Assembly: GCF_047607725.1 (NCBI RefSeq)
Contig: NZ_JBLKSS010000068.1
Coordinates: 1-36,486, forward strand
Origin: JBLKSS01 sp047607725
GTDB lineage: Bacteria > Pseudomonadota > Gammaproteobacteria > Enterobacterales > Enterobacteriaceae
DNA: 36,486 bases
Reading direction: 5' to 3'
This document shows, piece after piece, positions 25,675 through 33,647 of the stretch (positions within the stretch are counted from its first letter, which is position 1; each line of letters begins with the position of its first letter). Below the pieces are notes generated by a model, which saw only the letters and a list, made by a program, of their open reading frames with translations, did not search any database and had not been told where the DNA came from. A program made the translations under genes and the position numbers.

Positions 25675-26044
25675 GGGATGAATGAAACTGGCCAGTCGCG
25701 ATGTCGGAAGGGGGGGACGGCGTGTAGCGCGCCAGGGGAAAAAGCGACACGCTCTGCGTCTGTTGCGACGACCTCAGGTCATGCGCCGGGCGGTAGGCGT
25801 TTTGCTCGACTGCGGCGGACGATCCGGACGGCGGCGGTACTCTGTGCGGCGTCTTTCATTCCCTCAATGACTTCGGCAAGGCATGTCAAAATAGCATCCC
25901 ATTCCGCGTTATGTGCATTGAGTTCCGATAGGGGCTCGTTGGCCGGAGCAGCCATAGCCTGCGCCGCTTGAGGAGGGACGGGCGCATAGATAGCCTCCGT
26001 CACACAGGGCGTGACGGCAACGCCGAACGGGGATAAGGTGACGG

Positions 26045-26225
26045 GCGGACCCGCGGCGGGGCGGGCAACGCGGCGTTTATCGGCGCGCCCTTAACGATAG
26101 CGGCGGCTGACGCGTCCTCGACGGGGGGCGCGACGTTTACCGGCTGGCCCTTAACCATAGCGACAGCGGGCGCGTCCACGGCGGGCACGCGGCATTGACT
26201 GGCTCGCGCTTAACCATAGCGGCAG
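26045..26225 (-). repeat. three 60-bp tandem repeats (20-residue units), one with a 1-bp deletion
   Basis: Three copies of a unit encoding (A)(M/I)VK-xx-PxNxAxP plus a Pro/Ala/Asp spacer follow each other with a 60-base period: AMVKREPVNAACPP, AMVKGQPVNVAPPV, AIVKGAPINAALPA. The copy nearest the gene start has 59 bases, one missing near 26185, which shifts the frame. Such short Pro/Ala repeats are common in linkers of secreted proteins. Confidence 0.82.
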
Positions 26226-27386
26226 ACACCGCCGTAGCCGGCGCCCTGAACTCCTACGTGCCCGACAATCCGAATACGGCGGCCACCGTGCTATTGCCCG
26301 GCGCGGCCATCCTCTTCTCAACCCCACCGGACGCGGCGCTAAGCGCTCTCGCCATCGCACCGCCGAAGGCGGTGCCTATCGCCGGAAGCGCATTACCCCT
26401 ACTCGCGGTACCCGTCCATAATCCACCGACAAGATCGCCATAACCGCTCAGGGTTTCGTTTGAAGGCTTGACGTCTCCCGCCGTCGGCCCAGGGCAATAA
26501 GGTCTCCAGGCGCTAAAAACCCGGGTCCCGCTGCTACCTTGCGCCGAGATGTCAATGACGCTGGCCGCCAGCATACACATCATATTGCGCCAGCCGCAGC
26601 CGGCAATGGCCCCGGGCCAGGGGACGCTTGTCATCCTCATCTGTGCAACGCGGTCCCTGCCGTCGCTGCAGACATTATCGCGATAACCTGACCCCGACTC
26701 TCGCCGGTAAGTGTGGTATCCGTGCGTGCGCGTCAGGCCCGTAACCGTTGATGCCGATCGCCGAGGGAATTGACCCTCGAGCCAGGGCGGCAGTGGGGAG
26801 CGACATTAGGGTGTCCGCTTCGCCGGCGGTCGCGTTAAGTGCGGCGTAGCGTAGGTTACGGTAGGACGTGTGTTCCGGCTTCTGATGTTTTTTTACGCCA
26901 TGGCGAGAGCGGTTTTTGCCCCGAGGCTCTTTGCCGGGGGACGGGCTAGCCGGGCTCCCGCCGCCGGACTGACGCAGCCTGCGGGCGGTGGCGTTGCCTA
27001 GATCGGTAACCGCACTGCCCGAACGCCTGTCATTATTGGTTTGCGGCGGGCGTTCGGGGTCGGTACGGGCCATCGCAGCAGAGGCCGCCGCCCGCGGCGA
27101 AGGGGGCAAAGGACCAGCCTTTGCTCCGTCGTTGGGCCGCGGGTGGGGCCGTAATGTTTTCTTTAGCAGTGCATTTATCATCAGCGGGAAGTTCCTCGCG
27201 GCTGCAGGCACCGAGGAACGCCCGCGCGGGCAGCGCGGCATCGCCGGCCTTACCGCCCGACGTTCGATCATGGCGGGGGACCCGGGGCGGGGTCTGTGGC
27301 GTTCCCGCGCCGGGTGAACACGGCGATGTGGATTGACGGGAAGCGTTCAATCCTCCTTTTTGCCTTACATCCATGGTATTCGGCAT

Positions 27387-27960
27387 AATGACTCCTGTTC
27401 AGTTCCATTGGGTCGAAGTAATACCTCGCAACGCCGCTCGGGCCGCGCCGCGTAATGGCGTGATGCCGCCAACATTCAGACACTGCCGGGCCCGCCTTCA
27501 GGGAGGGTACCTGAGGGATAGCGCACGCATCATTGAGGACATGTGCCGCCCATCCTGACGGCCGGGTCATGTTAGACGGATGAAATGCAACGGGCAGCAG
27601 GCAGTAGGCGCTGCGTATAGCCTTTCTCGCGGCTTTAGTGACCAGGGTAGTATGAGAGCCGCGGCAGCGACATGAAGAAAAGACGGTTTATTCAGAACCG
27701 GTTATTTTCAGCGGATTCTTCAGCGATAGGGCCAATCTACCGTTCTAAACGGGCGGCAGGCAAGAGGATTTGCCCCCAGACGAATGGCCCGCAATGGAAA
27801 TATCTTACGTCCTTGGAAGACATTCTCCCAACCGCAACGCGCGGTTAGCCGGCAAGATCGCTGCTGGGGGAGGCGGGCATAGCCAGTAAGCACTTACTGA
27901 TCGGCTATCGCCGACCGGACGATCCCATGACCGTTGGGGGAGGAAAAGAGTTAATAATGC
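27387..27960. other. intergenic remainder of the insertion before obgE
   Basis: No gene can be supported in these 574 bases. Frames that are open (for example 27268-27570, minus) overlap the degraded gene and look like chance. The promoter of the degraded gene should lie here, but I see no clear sigma-70 pair. A long hairpin occurs near the obgE end (separate entry). The right insertion junction is probably between 27.6 and 27.95 kb. Confidence 0.5.
27878..27908. repeat. long imperfect palindrome downstream of obgE
   Basis: Arms ATAGCC and AGTAAG, a CA loop, CTTACT, four unpaired bases (GATC), then GGCTAT. There is no U tract on either side. It may be a 3'-end hairpin of obgE mRNA or a relic of a mobile-element end at the insertion junction. 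Confidence 0.65.
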
Positions 27961-29130
27961 TCAGCGCTGATAGATTGTTTCCACGCCGTCTTCATCGTCC
28001 TCATCCCAATCATCATCATCCAAGTCCTCTTCAGCTTCCGCCTGCATGAGCTGATCGCGGTGATAATCATCCCACATGAATTCCACTTTTTCCGGCTGGG
28101 CCTCGGGCGCAGCCTGCTCTTTAGGATGCGCGTTGATAAACGCCATCACATCCCAGCACAGCGCCTTCACGCCGTCGTGATTGGCGGCGGAAATCAGATA
28201 GTATTGCGTTTCCCAACCCAACGCCTCGGCGATGGCCTTGGCGCGCGCCGCCGCTTCCTCAGCGTCAAGCAGATCCGCTTTGTTGAATACCAGCCAGCGC
28301 GGTTTGGCGGCCAGCTTTTCACTGTAGCGTTCCAGCTCGGTGACGATAATGCGGGCGTTTTCGACCGGATCGGACTCGTCCACCGGCGCCAGATCGATAA
28401 GATGCAGCAACACCAGGCAACGCTCCAGATGCTTAAGGAAACGAATACCCAAACCAGCGCCGTCGGCCGCGCCCTCGATCAGTCCGGGAATATCCGCCAC
28501 CACGAAGCTCTGTTCGTTATCCACACGCACCACGCCGAGGCTTGGCACCAGCGTGGTAAACGGATAATCCGCCACCTTTGGCTTGGCCGCCGATACCGCG
28601 CGGATAAACGTGGACTTGCCGGCGTTGGGCAGGCCGAGCATACCGACGTCAGCCAACAGCATCAGTTCCAGCTGGATCTCGCGGATCTCGCCTTTGGTAC
28701 CGTCGATTTTCTGCCGCGGCGCCCGGTTGACCGACGATTTGAAACGCGTGTTGCCCAAGCCGTGAAAACCGCCTTTGGCCACCATCAGCCGCTGCTCGTG
28801 GCGGGTCATATCGCCCATGACTTCGTTGGTACCCAAATCCAGCACCCGCGTACCCACCGGCACTTTGATAACGAAGTCTTTGCCGTGCTTACCGGTACAA
28901 TCCCGGCTCTGGCCGTTTTTTCCGCGCTCGGCGCGAAAGTTTTTCTCAAAACGGTAATCGATGAGGGTATTCAGGTTTTCATCCGCCAGCAGCCACACGT
29001 CGCCGCCGTCGCCGCCGTCGCCGCCATCGGGCCCGCCGCGGGGGATGTATTTTTCCCGGCGAAAGCTGACGCAGCCGTTGCCGCCGTCGCCCGCCGCCGC
29101 CAAAATGGTGGCTTCATCAACAAACTTCAT
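27961..29130 (-). CDS. obgE: GTPase ObgE (CgtA)
   Basis: ObgE is an essential GTPase that binds the 50S subunit and links ribosome assembly to growth state. The 389 residues (E. coli 390) have the glycine-rich Obg domain (about 1-159, FRREKYIPRGGPDGGDGG), then the G domain with GLPNAGKST near 165, DIPGLIEGA and NKADLLD. A very acidic C-terminal tail (DLDDDDWDEDDEDG) completes it. The start is ATG 29130, with GAGAG upstream. It follows the dead yhbE in the rplU-rpmA-yhbE-obgE order of E. coli. Confidence 0.97.
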   Translation of the reverse strand: MKFVDEATILAAAGDGGNGCVSFRREKYIPRGGPDGGDGGDGGDVWLLADENLNTLIDYRFEKNFRAERGKNGQSRDCTGKHGKDFVIKVPVGTRVLDLGTNEVMGDMTRHEQRLMVAKGGFHGLGNTRFKSSVNRAPRQKIDGTKGEIREIQLELMLLADVGMLGLPNAGKSTFIRAVSAAKPKVADYPFTTLVPSLGVVRVDNEQSFVVADIPGLIEGAADGAGLGIRFLKHLERCLVLLHLIDLAPVDESDPVENARIIVTELERYSEKLAAKPRWLVFNKADLLDAEEAAARAKAIAEALGWETQYYLISAANHDGVKALCWDVMAFINAHPKEQAAPEAQPEKVEFMWDDYHRDQLMQAEAEEDLDDDDWDEDDEDGVETIYQR

Positions 29131-29146
29131 GATAACTCTCCATAAC

Positions 29147-30096
29147 TCATTTGCCGAGCGGCTTGATAACCGCGGCCGGGGCCCGTCTTTTCAGCCCGGG
29201 CCACCAGCGGTGACCGACAGCGGAACACATCGCGCCCACCACCACTACAACCGCGCCGCTATAGCCGACAAAGTTCAGCGGCGGGCGGCGCGAAGGCCGC
29301 GGGCCAGAACAGCGCCAGCAAATTAGAAAAAATCAGGGTAAACAGCGGCGTCAGGGTAATAATGGCGCTCACTTGCGCCGCTTACCAGCGCGCCATATCC
29401 CACCAGCGTATTCAGGCCGCAGAACAGCAGACAGGCCAACTGGCCGCCGGTTAATTGCAGAAGCGTCAGCGGCTTTGCCACCACCGTTAGCGCTATTGTA
29501 CACAAAATATACAGCAACAACAGAATCTGTTGCGACGCCAGGCGCCGCAGCAAGACTTTTTGCGCCATGCCATAGCTCACCCATACCATCGCCGCGCAAC
29601 AGCCAAAAATCACCCCCAGGGTATTGGCGGTCAGGCGGGTAAAAATCTCGCGCAGGCTGCTGTTGAAAAACATCAGCAGACCGCCTATTAGCACGATGGC
29701 GCCAATCAGCTGCGTGATGCGCATGCGCTCTTTCAGAATGACGACGCTCGCCAGCATCATGCCCACCGGCGACAGCTGGCCGATGACCTACGAGGCGGTT
29801 GGATTCAAATATTGCAGCGACGTGCTGAAAAAGACAAAGTTGCCCAAAAGCCCGGCGGTCGCCACCGCGAGCAGTATCAGCCAGCGCCAGCGGAAAAACA
29901 GCCGCAGCGGCGGCAATTGCCTGCGCGGCGCCAATAGCAGCAGCCCCATACCGGCCATTAAAAAACGGTACCAAACCACGGTGTAAGGCTCCATGGTGGT
30001 TAGGACCTGCTTCATGGCGATGGGGAGCGCGCCCCAGCACATGGCGGTGGTTAAAGCGAGCGCAATGCCGATGCCCGCCAGCTGCGTATTTTTCAT
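29147..30096 (-). pseudogene. yhbE: yhbE, EamA-family transporter, multiply broken
   Basis: YhbE is a ten-helix DMT/EamA permease of unknown substrate. ATG 30096 opens MKNTQLAGIGIALALTTAM, with the family block CWGALPIAMKQVL. A TAG at 29790-29788 replaces the Gln of TASQVIGQLSPVGMM; the same frame then continues for over 130 codons. Near 29385-29396 about 20 bases are missing between two copies of a 12-base word (see findings). Directly after this a TAA (29384-29382) replaces another Gln (ARWQAAQVSAIITLTP). A further shift near 29285 precedes the final LNFVGYSGAVVVVVGAM, and the end is TGA 29149-29147. Clearly non-functional. Confidence 0.92.
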
Positions 30097-30130
30097 GATA
30101 AGCGGTGAGCGTAAAACAGCGGAATAAAGT

Positions 30131-30161
30131 AAAAAGCCCCGCAACCAGGTGCGGGGCTTTA
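30131..30161 (-). terminator. rpmA terminator
   Basis: The minus strand has AAAGCCCCGC, a short loop, GCGGGGCTTTTT. It lies 25 bases after rpmA and ends the rplU-rpmA transcript before yhbE. Confidence 0.9.
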
Positions 30162-30185
30162 CTCGCCAATCAGAGAACGGAAAAT

Positions 30186-30443
30186 TTATTCAGCAACGAT
30201 GCTAACAAATTTACGGTTCTTCGGGCCCTTCACTTCAAACTGGATTTTACCCGTCGTTAAAGCGAACAGCGTATGATCCTTACCGCAGCCTACGTTGGTC
30301 CCCGGGTGGAACTTCGTTCCACGCTGACGGACGATGATGCTGCCGGCATTTACCGTTTCGCCGCCGAAGCGTTTAACGCCCAGGCGTTTACTTTCTGAGT
30401 CGCGACCGTTACGTGTGGAGCCGCCAGCCTTTTTGTGTGCCAT
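30186..30443 (-). CDS. rpmA: 50S ribosomal protein L27
   Basis: L27 reaches the peptidyl transferase centre with its N-terminus. The 85 residues equal the E. coli length: MAHKKAGGSTRNGRDSE, then RLGVKRFGGE and RQRGTKFHPG. The start ATG 30443 has GGAG upstream. It lies 15 bases after rplU in one operon. Confidence 0.97.
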   Translation of the reverse strand: MAHKKAGGSTRNGRDSESKRLGVKRFGGETVNAGSIIVRQRGTKFHPGTNVGCGKDHTLFALTTGKIQFEVKGPKNRKFVSIVAE

Positions 30444-30458
30444 GAGTCTGCTCTCCTG

Positions 30459-30770
30459 TTAAGCACCAATACCGGTGATTTTAACGTCAGTGAACCACTG
30501 ACGGTGGCCCTGATGCTTACGGAAGTGCTTACGGCGACGAAATTTCACAATCATCACTTTATCGCCGCGAGCGTGAGCCACAACTTCCGCCGTGATCTTG
30601 CCGCCGTTCACGAAAGGACCGCCGATCTGGATGTCGTCGCCGTTGGCAATCATCATAACCTGGTTAAATTCAACAGTTTCACCCGTTGCGATGTCCAGCT
30701 TTTCAAGGCGAACGGTCTGACCTTCGCTCACCCGGTGTTGTTTACCACCACTTTGGAAAACCGCGTACAT
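30459..30770 (-). CDS. rplU: 50S ribosomal protein L21
   Basis: L21 binds 23S rRNA. I choose ATG 30770 (MYAVFQSGGKQHRV), which gives the usual 103 residues; ATG 30797 would add nine foreign residues. The C-terminal Lys/Arg-rich block FRRRKHFRKHQGHRQ is intact. It is the first gene of rplU-rpmA and divergent from ispB. Confidence 0.96.
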   Translation of the reverse strand: MYAVFQSGGKQHRVSEGQTVRLEKLDIATGETVEFNQVMMIANGDDIQIGGPFVNGGKITAEVVAHARGDKVMIVKFRRRKHFRKHQGHRQWFTDVKITGIGA

Positions 30771-31025
30771 AAAAAACTCCGCTTTCCGCACGCTCAATCT
30801 GTAATCGCCTGGAGCGTGCTATAAATATTCACAATAGGTACGAATTCTACGCAAGAATCTCACTAAAGACAAGTGCAGAATACATACAGAAAGCGAAAAA
30901 GGTGCAGTTTCTTCATCGCCATTTATCTCTTACGTTTTTCAAGTACAATCAGTAACACTCTTTCCGCCATCCGGTCCCGTGTGCGGCATTACACTGACGG
31001 TATACCTACAAACCGATAGAAAATA

Positions 31026-31997
31026 ATGAATCTTGAACAAATTACTGAACTGACCGCGCAGGATATGGCGGAGGTCAACACGGCAATTCGCGAGCAGCTA
31101 AACTCAGAGGTCGCCCTGATAAATCAGCTCGGCCACTACATCATCAGCGGCGGCGGCAAACGCATCCGGCCCATGATTGCGGTGCTGGCGGCGCGCGCGC
31201 TGCACTATCAGGGCAAGCAGCATGTCACCGTCGCCGCGCTGATTGAATTTATCCATACCGCCACGTTGTTGCACGACGACGTGGTGGACGAATCGGACAT
31301 GCGCCGCGGCAAAGCGACGGCCAATGCGGCGTTTGGCAACGCCGCCAGCGTGTTGGTCGGCGATTTCATCTATACCCGCGCTTTTCAAATGATGACCGAG
31401 CTGGAATCCCTGCGGGTGCTTAAGCTGATGTCCGAGGCGGTTAACATTATCGCTGAAGGCGAAGTGCTGCAATTAATGAACTGCAATGATCCGGATATCA
31501 CTATCGATAGCTATATGCGGGTTATCTATAGCAAAACCGCGCGGTTGTTCGAGGCGGCGTCGCAGTCCTCCGCCATCCTGGCCGGCGCCGATGCCCGCCA
31601 GGAGGCGGCGCTGCGCGATTACGGCCGTTATCTGGGCACCGCCTTTCAACTCATCGACGATCTGCTGGATTACGGCGCGGACGGGAAAACGCTGGGTAAG
31701 AATACTGGCGATGACCTAAACGAAGGTAAGCCGACGCTCCCGTTGCTGCACGCCATGCGTAACGGCACGCCGGAACAGGCGGCGCTGATCCGCCAGGCGA
31801 TCGAGCAAGGCAATGGACGCCATCTGCTGGAGACGGTGCTGGAAACCATGCGCCAATGCGATTCCCTGGGGTACACCCGCCGGTGCGCGGAAAAGGAAGC
31901 GGACAAAGCTATCGCCTGTTTGGACTGCCTGTCGCCCTCCCCTTACCGCGATGCGCTAGAGGGCCTGGCCCATGTGGCGGTGCAGCGCGACGCTTGA
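31026..31997 (+). CDS. ispB: octaprenyl diphosphate synthase IspB
   Basis: IspB extends farnesyl diphosphate to the C40 side chain of ubiquinone and menaquinone. The 323 residues equal the E. coli length. Both Asp-rich motifs are present: DDVVD at 84-88 and DDLLD near 211-215, with GGGKRIRPM before the first. The gene is intact while ubiT, ubiU and ubiV are broken. This fits continued use of quinones made by the oxygen-dependent route. It is divergent from rplU. Confidence 0.96.
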   Translation: MNLEQITELTAQDMAEVNTAIREQLNSEVALINQLGHYIISGGGKRIRPMIAVLAARALHYQGKQHVTVAALIEFIHTATLLHDDVVDESDMRRGKATANAAFGNAASVLVGDFIYTRAFQMMTELESLRVLKLMSEAVNIIAEGEVLQLMNCNDPDITIDSYMRVIYSKTARLFEAASQSSAILAGADARQEAALRDYGRYLGTAFQLIDDLLDYGADGKTLGKNTGDDLNEGKPTLPLLHAMRNGTPEQAALIRQAIEQGNGRHLLETVLETMRQCDSLGYTRRCAEKEADKAIACLDCLSPSPYRDALEGLAHVAVQRDA

Positions 31998-32087
31998 TCG
32001 CGTAATCGTGAGAGGAAAGGTATATCTTTGGAAAATTGCCGTCTTTGAACGGCAAGCCACGGCATAACGCGGTCGTGGTGCCTACCG

Positions 32088-32468
32088 TTACTCTTCCTGC
32101 AGCCCCAGCCGTACGATAAACGCGCCGATGCCTTCGCGCATGACAAAAGCAATCACCCGCTCCCGCTCTTCCATGGTCAGTTGCCGGTAGATGGTTATCC
32201 AGGTCGCCAGGGCCACGGATACCCCCTCCGCTGGCGCTTCAAGCGACCACTCGACGTCGTCCCCATCCCGCATTTCCCGGCGCATCAGCGCTTTTTGCAC
32301 CACCGCCGGCAGGCTATCGAATGCATACTCCATTCCCCGCCCCTGCGCCCCTTTTCTGCGCCGCCGGTTCCATTTTTCATGCCTGGCAAGATCACAAAGC
32401 CCCTGACGGGTACCGGGCAGTCCGGCAACAAACAGCAGTTCCTGCGTGTTAGACCAGGCTTGTTTCAT
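32088..32468 (-). CDS. Mu-type helix-turn-helix DNA-binding protein, copy 1
   Basis: The 126 residues begin with a Mu-type winged-helix domain as in the Mu transposase and c repressor N-termini (PF02316 type). It reads FVAGLPGTRQGLCDLARHE, W, RRRRKGAQGRGMEYAFDSLP. A C-terminal helical part (IYRQLTMEERERVIAFVMREG) follows. It is clearly paralogous to the gene at 32961-33344, with the same length, blocks and C-terminus. Some enterobacteria have similar cellular regulators (the YfeC/YfeD type). It is divergent from sfsB, like Mu c and ner. The DNA target is unknown. Confidence 0.8.
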   Translation of the reverse strand: MKQAWSNTQELLFVAGLPGTRQGLCDLARHEKWNRRRRKGAQGRGMEYAFDSLPAVVQKALMRREMRDGDDVEWSLEAPAEGVSVALATWITIYRQLTMEERERVIAFVMREGIGAFIVRLGLQEE

Positions 32469-32509
32469 AAGATTTTCATTCCGAATTCGACCTGCATAAC
32501 AAATTAGAT

Positions 32510-32570
32510 TTTATTTGGAACATAATTGAAAACTTTTAGGAGGTTTAGTGCTATATATTTTCCAACTAAA
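32510..32570. promoter_or_regulatory. divergent control region with inverted repeat
   Basis: TTTATTTGGAA (32510-32520) and TTCCAACTAAA (32560-32570) are inverted copies with one mismatch, 39 bases apart. Between them lie TTGAAA (32526) and TGCTATATA (extended -10, 32549-32557), a possible sfsB promoter with a long 20-base spacer. The arms are candidate operators for one of the flanking regulators. Confidence 0.45.
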
Positions 32571-32654
32571 GGCTATGACCATTGCCATCGTTTTATCTGA
32601 ATTGGTTAGTTATACCGTTAACCAGCGTTTGTCTTACAGCACAAGGAACGAAAT

Positions 32655-32917
32655 ATGAGCGAAAGGAATACAGATTGGCACCTGCGGATATCATCGCGGC
32701 ACTCCGTAAACGCGGAACCTCCCTGGCAGCGGTATCGCGCGCGGCGGGGTTGAGTTCATCCACGCTGGCGAACGTCCTCACCCGGCCCTGGCCCAAAGGT
32801 GAATGGCTCATCGCCGATGTGCTGGAGGTCCATCCTTCGGTGATATGGCCCAGTCGCTATATCGACCCGGAAACCAATCAATTACTCGATAGGAAAAGCC
32901 TGATACGCCAGCGCTAA
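32655..32917 (+). pseudogene. sfsB: sfsB (nlp), Ner-family regulator with a start-proximal frameshift
   Basis: SfsB is a Ner-like DNA-binding protein (sugar fermentation stimulation protein B). ATG 32655 gives MSERNTDWH, matching the E. coli N-terminus up to DWH-PADII. One C is missing at 32679-32682, so that frame ends soon. The conserved helix-turn-helix part follows in the other frame: PADIIAALRKRGTSLAAVS, then LSSSTLANVLTRPWPKGE and VIWPSRYIDPETNQLLDR. It is nearly full length, and a start further upstream in that frame (32582) lacks a ribosome site. It follows ispB, as in E. coli. Read error or true lesion cannot be separated here. Confidence 0.82.
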
Positions 32918-32960
32918 CCCTCGGCGCCGGGGAGGGCCATACCTTCCCCGGCGCATTATT

Positions 32961-33344
32961 TCATTCCGGCCTGACGTCGTTAACCGGCTCGTCGGGATAG
33001 TCCAGACGCTTTAACAGGTTCAACACACCCTCACGTACGATAAAGGAGACGATAAAATCGCGCTCCGCATCGGAAAGTTGCCGATGAATTTCGTTCCAGG
33101 TTGCCGACGTCTCCTGAGGGGAGAGTTGGTACTCCGCCGGGTTGGTCCTTAAAGAAAGCGTCTTTTTCACCATGTCCGGCAAACTGTGCCAGGCATACTC
33201 TACCGCTTTGCCGCGCGCACCCTCGCGCCGCCTTTTTTGCCAGCCCTCCTCCCTGGCTCGCCGATTCAGTCCCTGTCGTGTTTTGGGTAGTCCACCTACC
33301 CCAATCAATTCGTGCGTTGCAATCCATTCTTTTTTTATTTCCAT
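32961..33344 (-). CDS. Mu-type helix-turn-helix DNA-binding protein, copy 2
   Basis: The 127-residue paralogue of the 32088-32468 gene has GVGGLPKTRQGLNRRAREE, W, KRRREGARGKAVEYAWHSLP and a C-terminal IHRQLSDAERDFIVSFIVREG. It is convergent with sfsB. Where E. coli has murA next to sfsB, this gene stands instead. The start ATG 33344 has AAGGGGGAT-like purines upstream. Upstream lies a 42-bp inverted repeat that may be its operator. Confidence 0.8.
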   Translation of the reverse strand: MEIKKEWIATHELIGVGGLPKTRQGLNRRAREEGWQKRRREGARGKAVEYAWHSLPDMVKKTLSLRTNPAEYQLSPQETSATWNEIHRQLSDAERDFIVSFIVREGVLNLLKRLDYPDEPVNDVRPE

Positions 33345-33446
33345 CTTTAATCCCCCTCCTTGTCATGGTGACAGCCTGGCGCTATCGCCATCGCACGGTT
33401 TGGGCAGGTACTGTGGAATTTACGGCACCTGATTCCCGTTCCGCTA

Positions 33447-33488
33447 TTACGACAACATTTAATGTATAACATTAAAGACTTGTCGTAA
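33447..33488. repeat. 42-bp inverted repeat upstream of the second Mu-type regulator
   Basis: The nested arms are TTACGACAA, CA, TTTAATG, a TATAA centre, CATTAAA, GAC, TTGTCGTAA. Sixteen of the arm positions pair perfectly. Its centre is about 123 bases upstream of the 33344 start codon. It is a candidate operator or a relic of an element end. Confidence 0.8.
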
Positions 33489-33598
33489 CGCTAATTACAA
33501 CACAAAAAAAGCGCATTGGATCAAAGGTGGCATTAAAAAATGAGATCAATGCCAGCTATTAGAATAAAAAAAAAATTAATAAAAATCATTCATTATCA

Positions 33599-33647
33599 AT
33601 TTAATTGAATTATAATAATAGTATATGTTCTATTACTATAATTAAAT
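33599..33647. repeat. AT-rich imperfect palindrome
   Basis: ATTTAATT and ATAATAATAG on the left face CTATTACTAT and AATTAAAT on the right, with a five-base bulge, around a TATATGTT centre. It lies in the AT-rich island. Confidence 0.6.

Larger units (their letters stand above)
24625..27386 (-). pseudogene. large degraded gene: repeat-rich front part and C-terminal zinc metallopeptidase
   Basis: I read this as one former gene of about 900 codons inserted between dacB and obgE. A strong start is visible: ATG 27386 with AGGAG seven bases upstream, giving a Ser/Thr/Asn/Pro-rich N-terminus (MPNTMDVRQKGGLNASRQST). The frame then breaks repeatedly: shifts near 27.1-27.2 kb and 26.69 kb, TAG at 26256-26254, a one-base loss near 26185 inside tandem repeats, and shifts near 26.05 kb, 25.83 kb and in the G7 run at 25710-25716. 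Between breaks the sequence is protein-like (PVTLSPFGVAVTPCVTEAIY; EQNAYRPAHDLRSSQQTQS). The 349-codon end is open. Front-part boundaries are uncertain because GC-rich DNA keeps several frames open. A secreted effector or toxin is inferred from architecture only. Confidence 0.6.

Noticed and set aside
27268..27570. 100-codon open frame upstream of the degraded gene
   Set aside because: No ribosome site, no motif, and it overlaps in another frame the better-supported start at 27386.
33583..33600. Fur-box-like CATTCATTATC
   Set aside because: Only one partial half matches and the surrounding DNA is AT-rich, so chance matches are expected; no gene follows.
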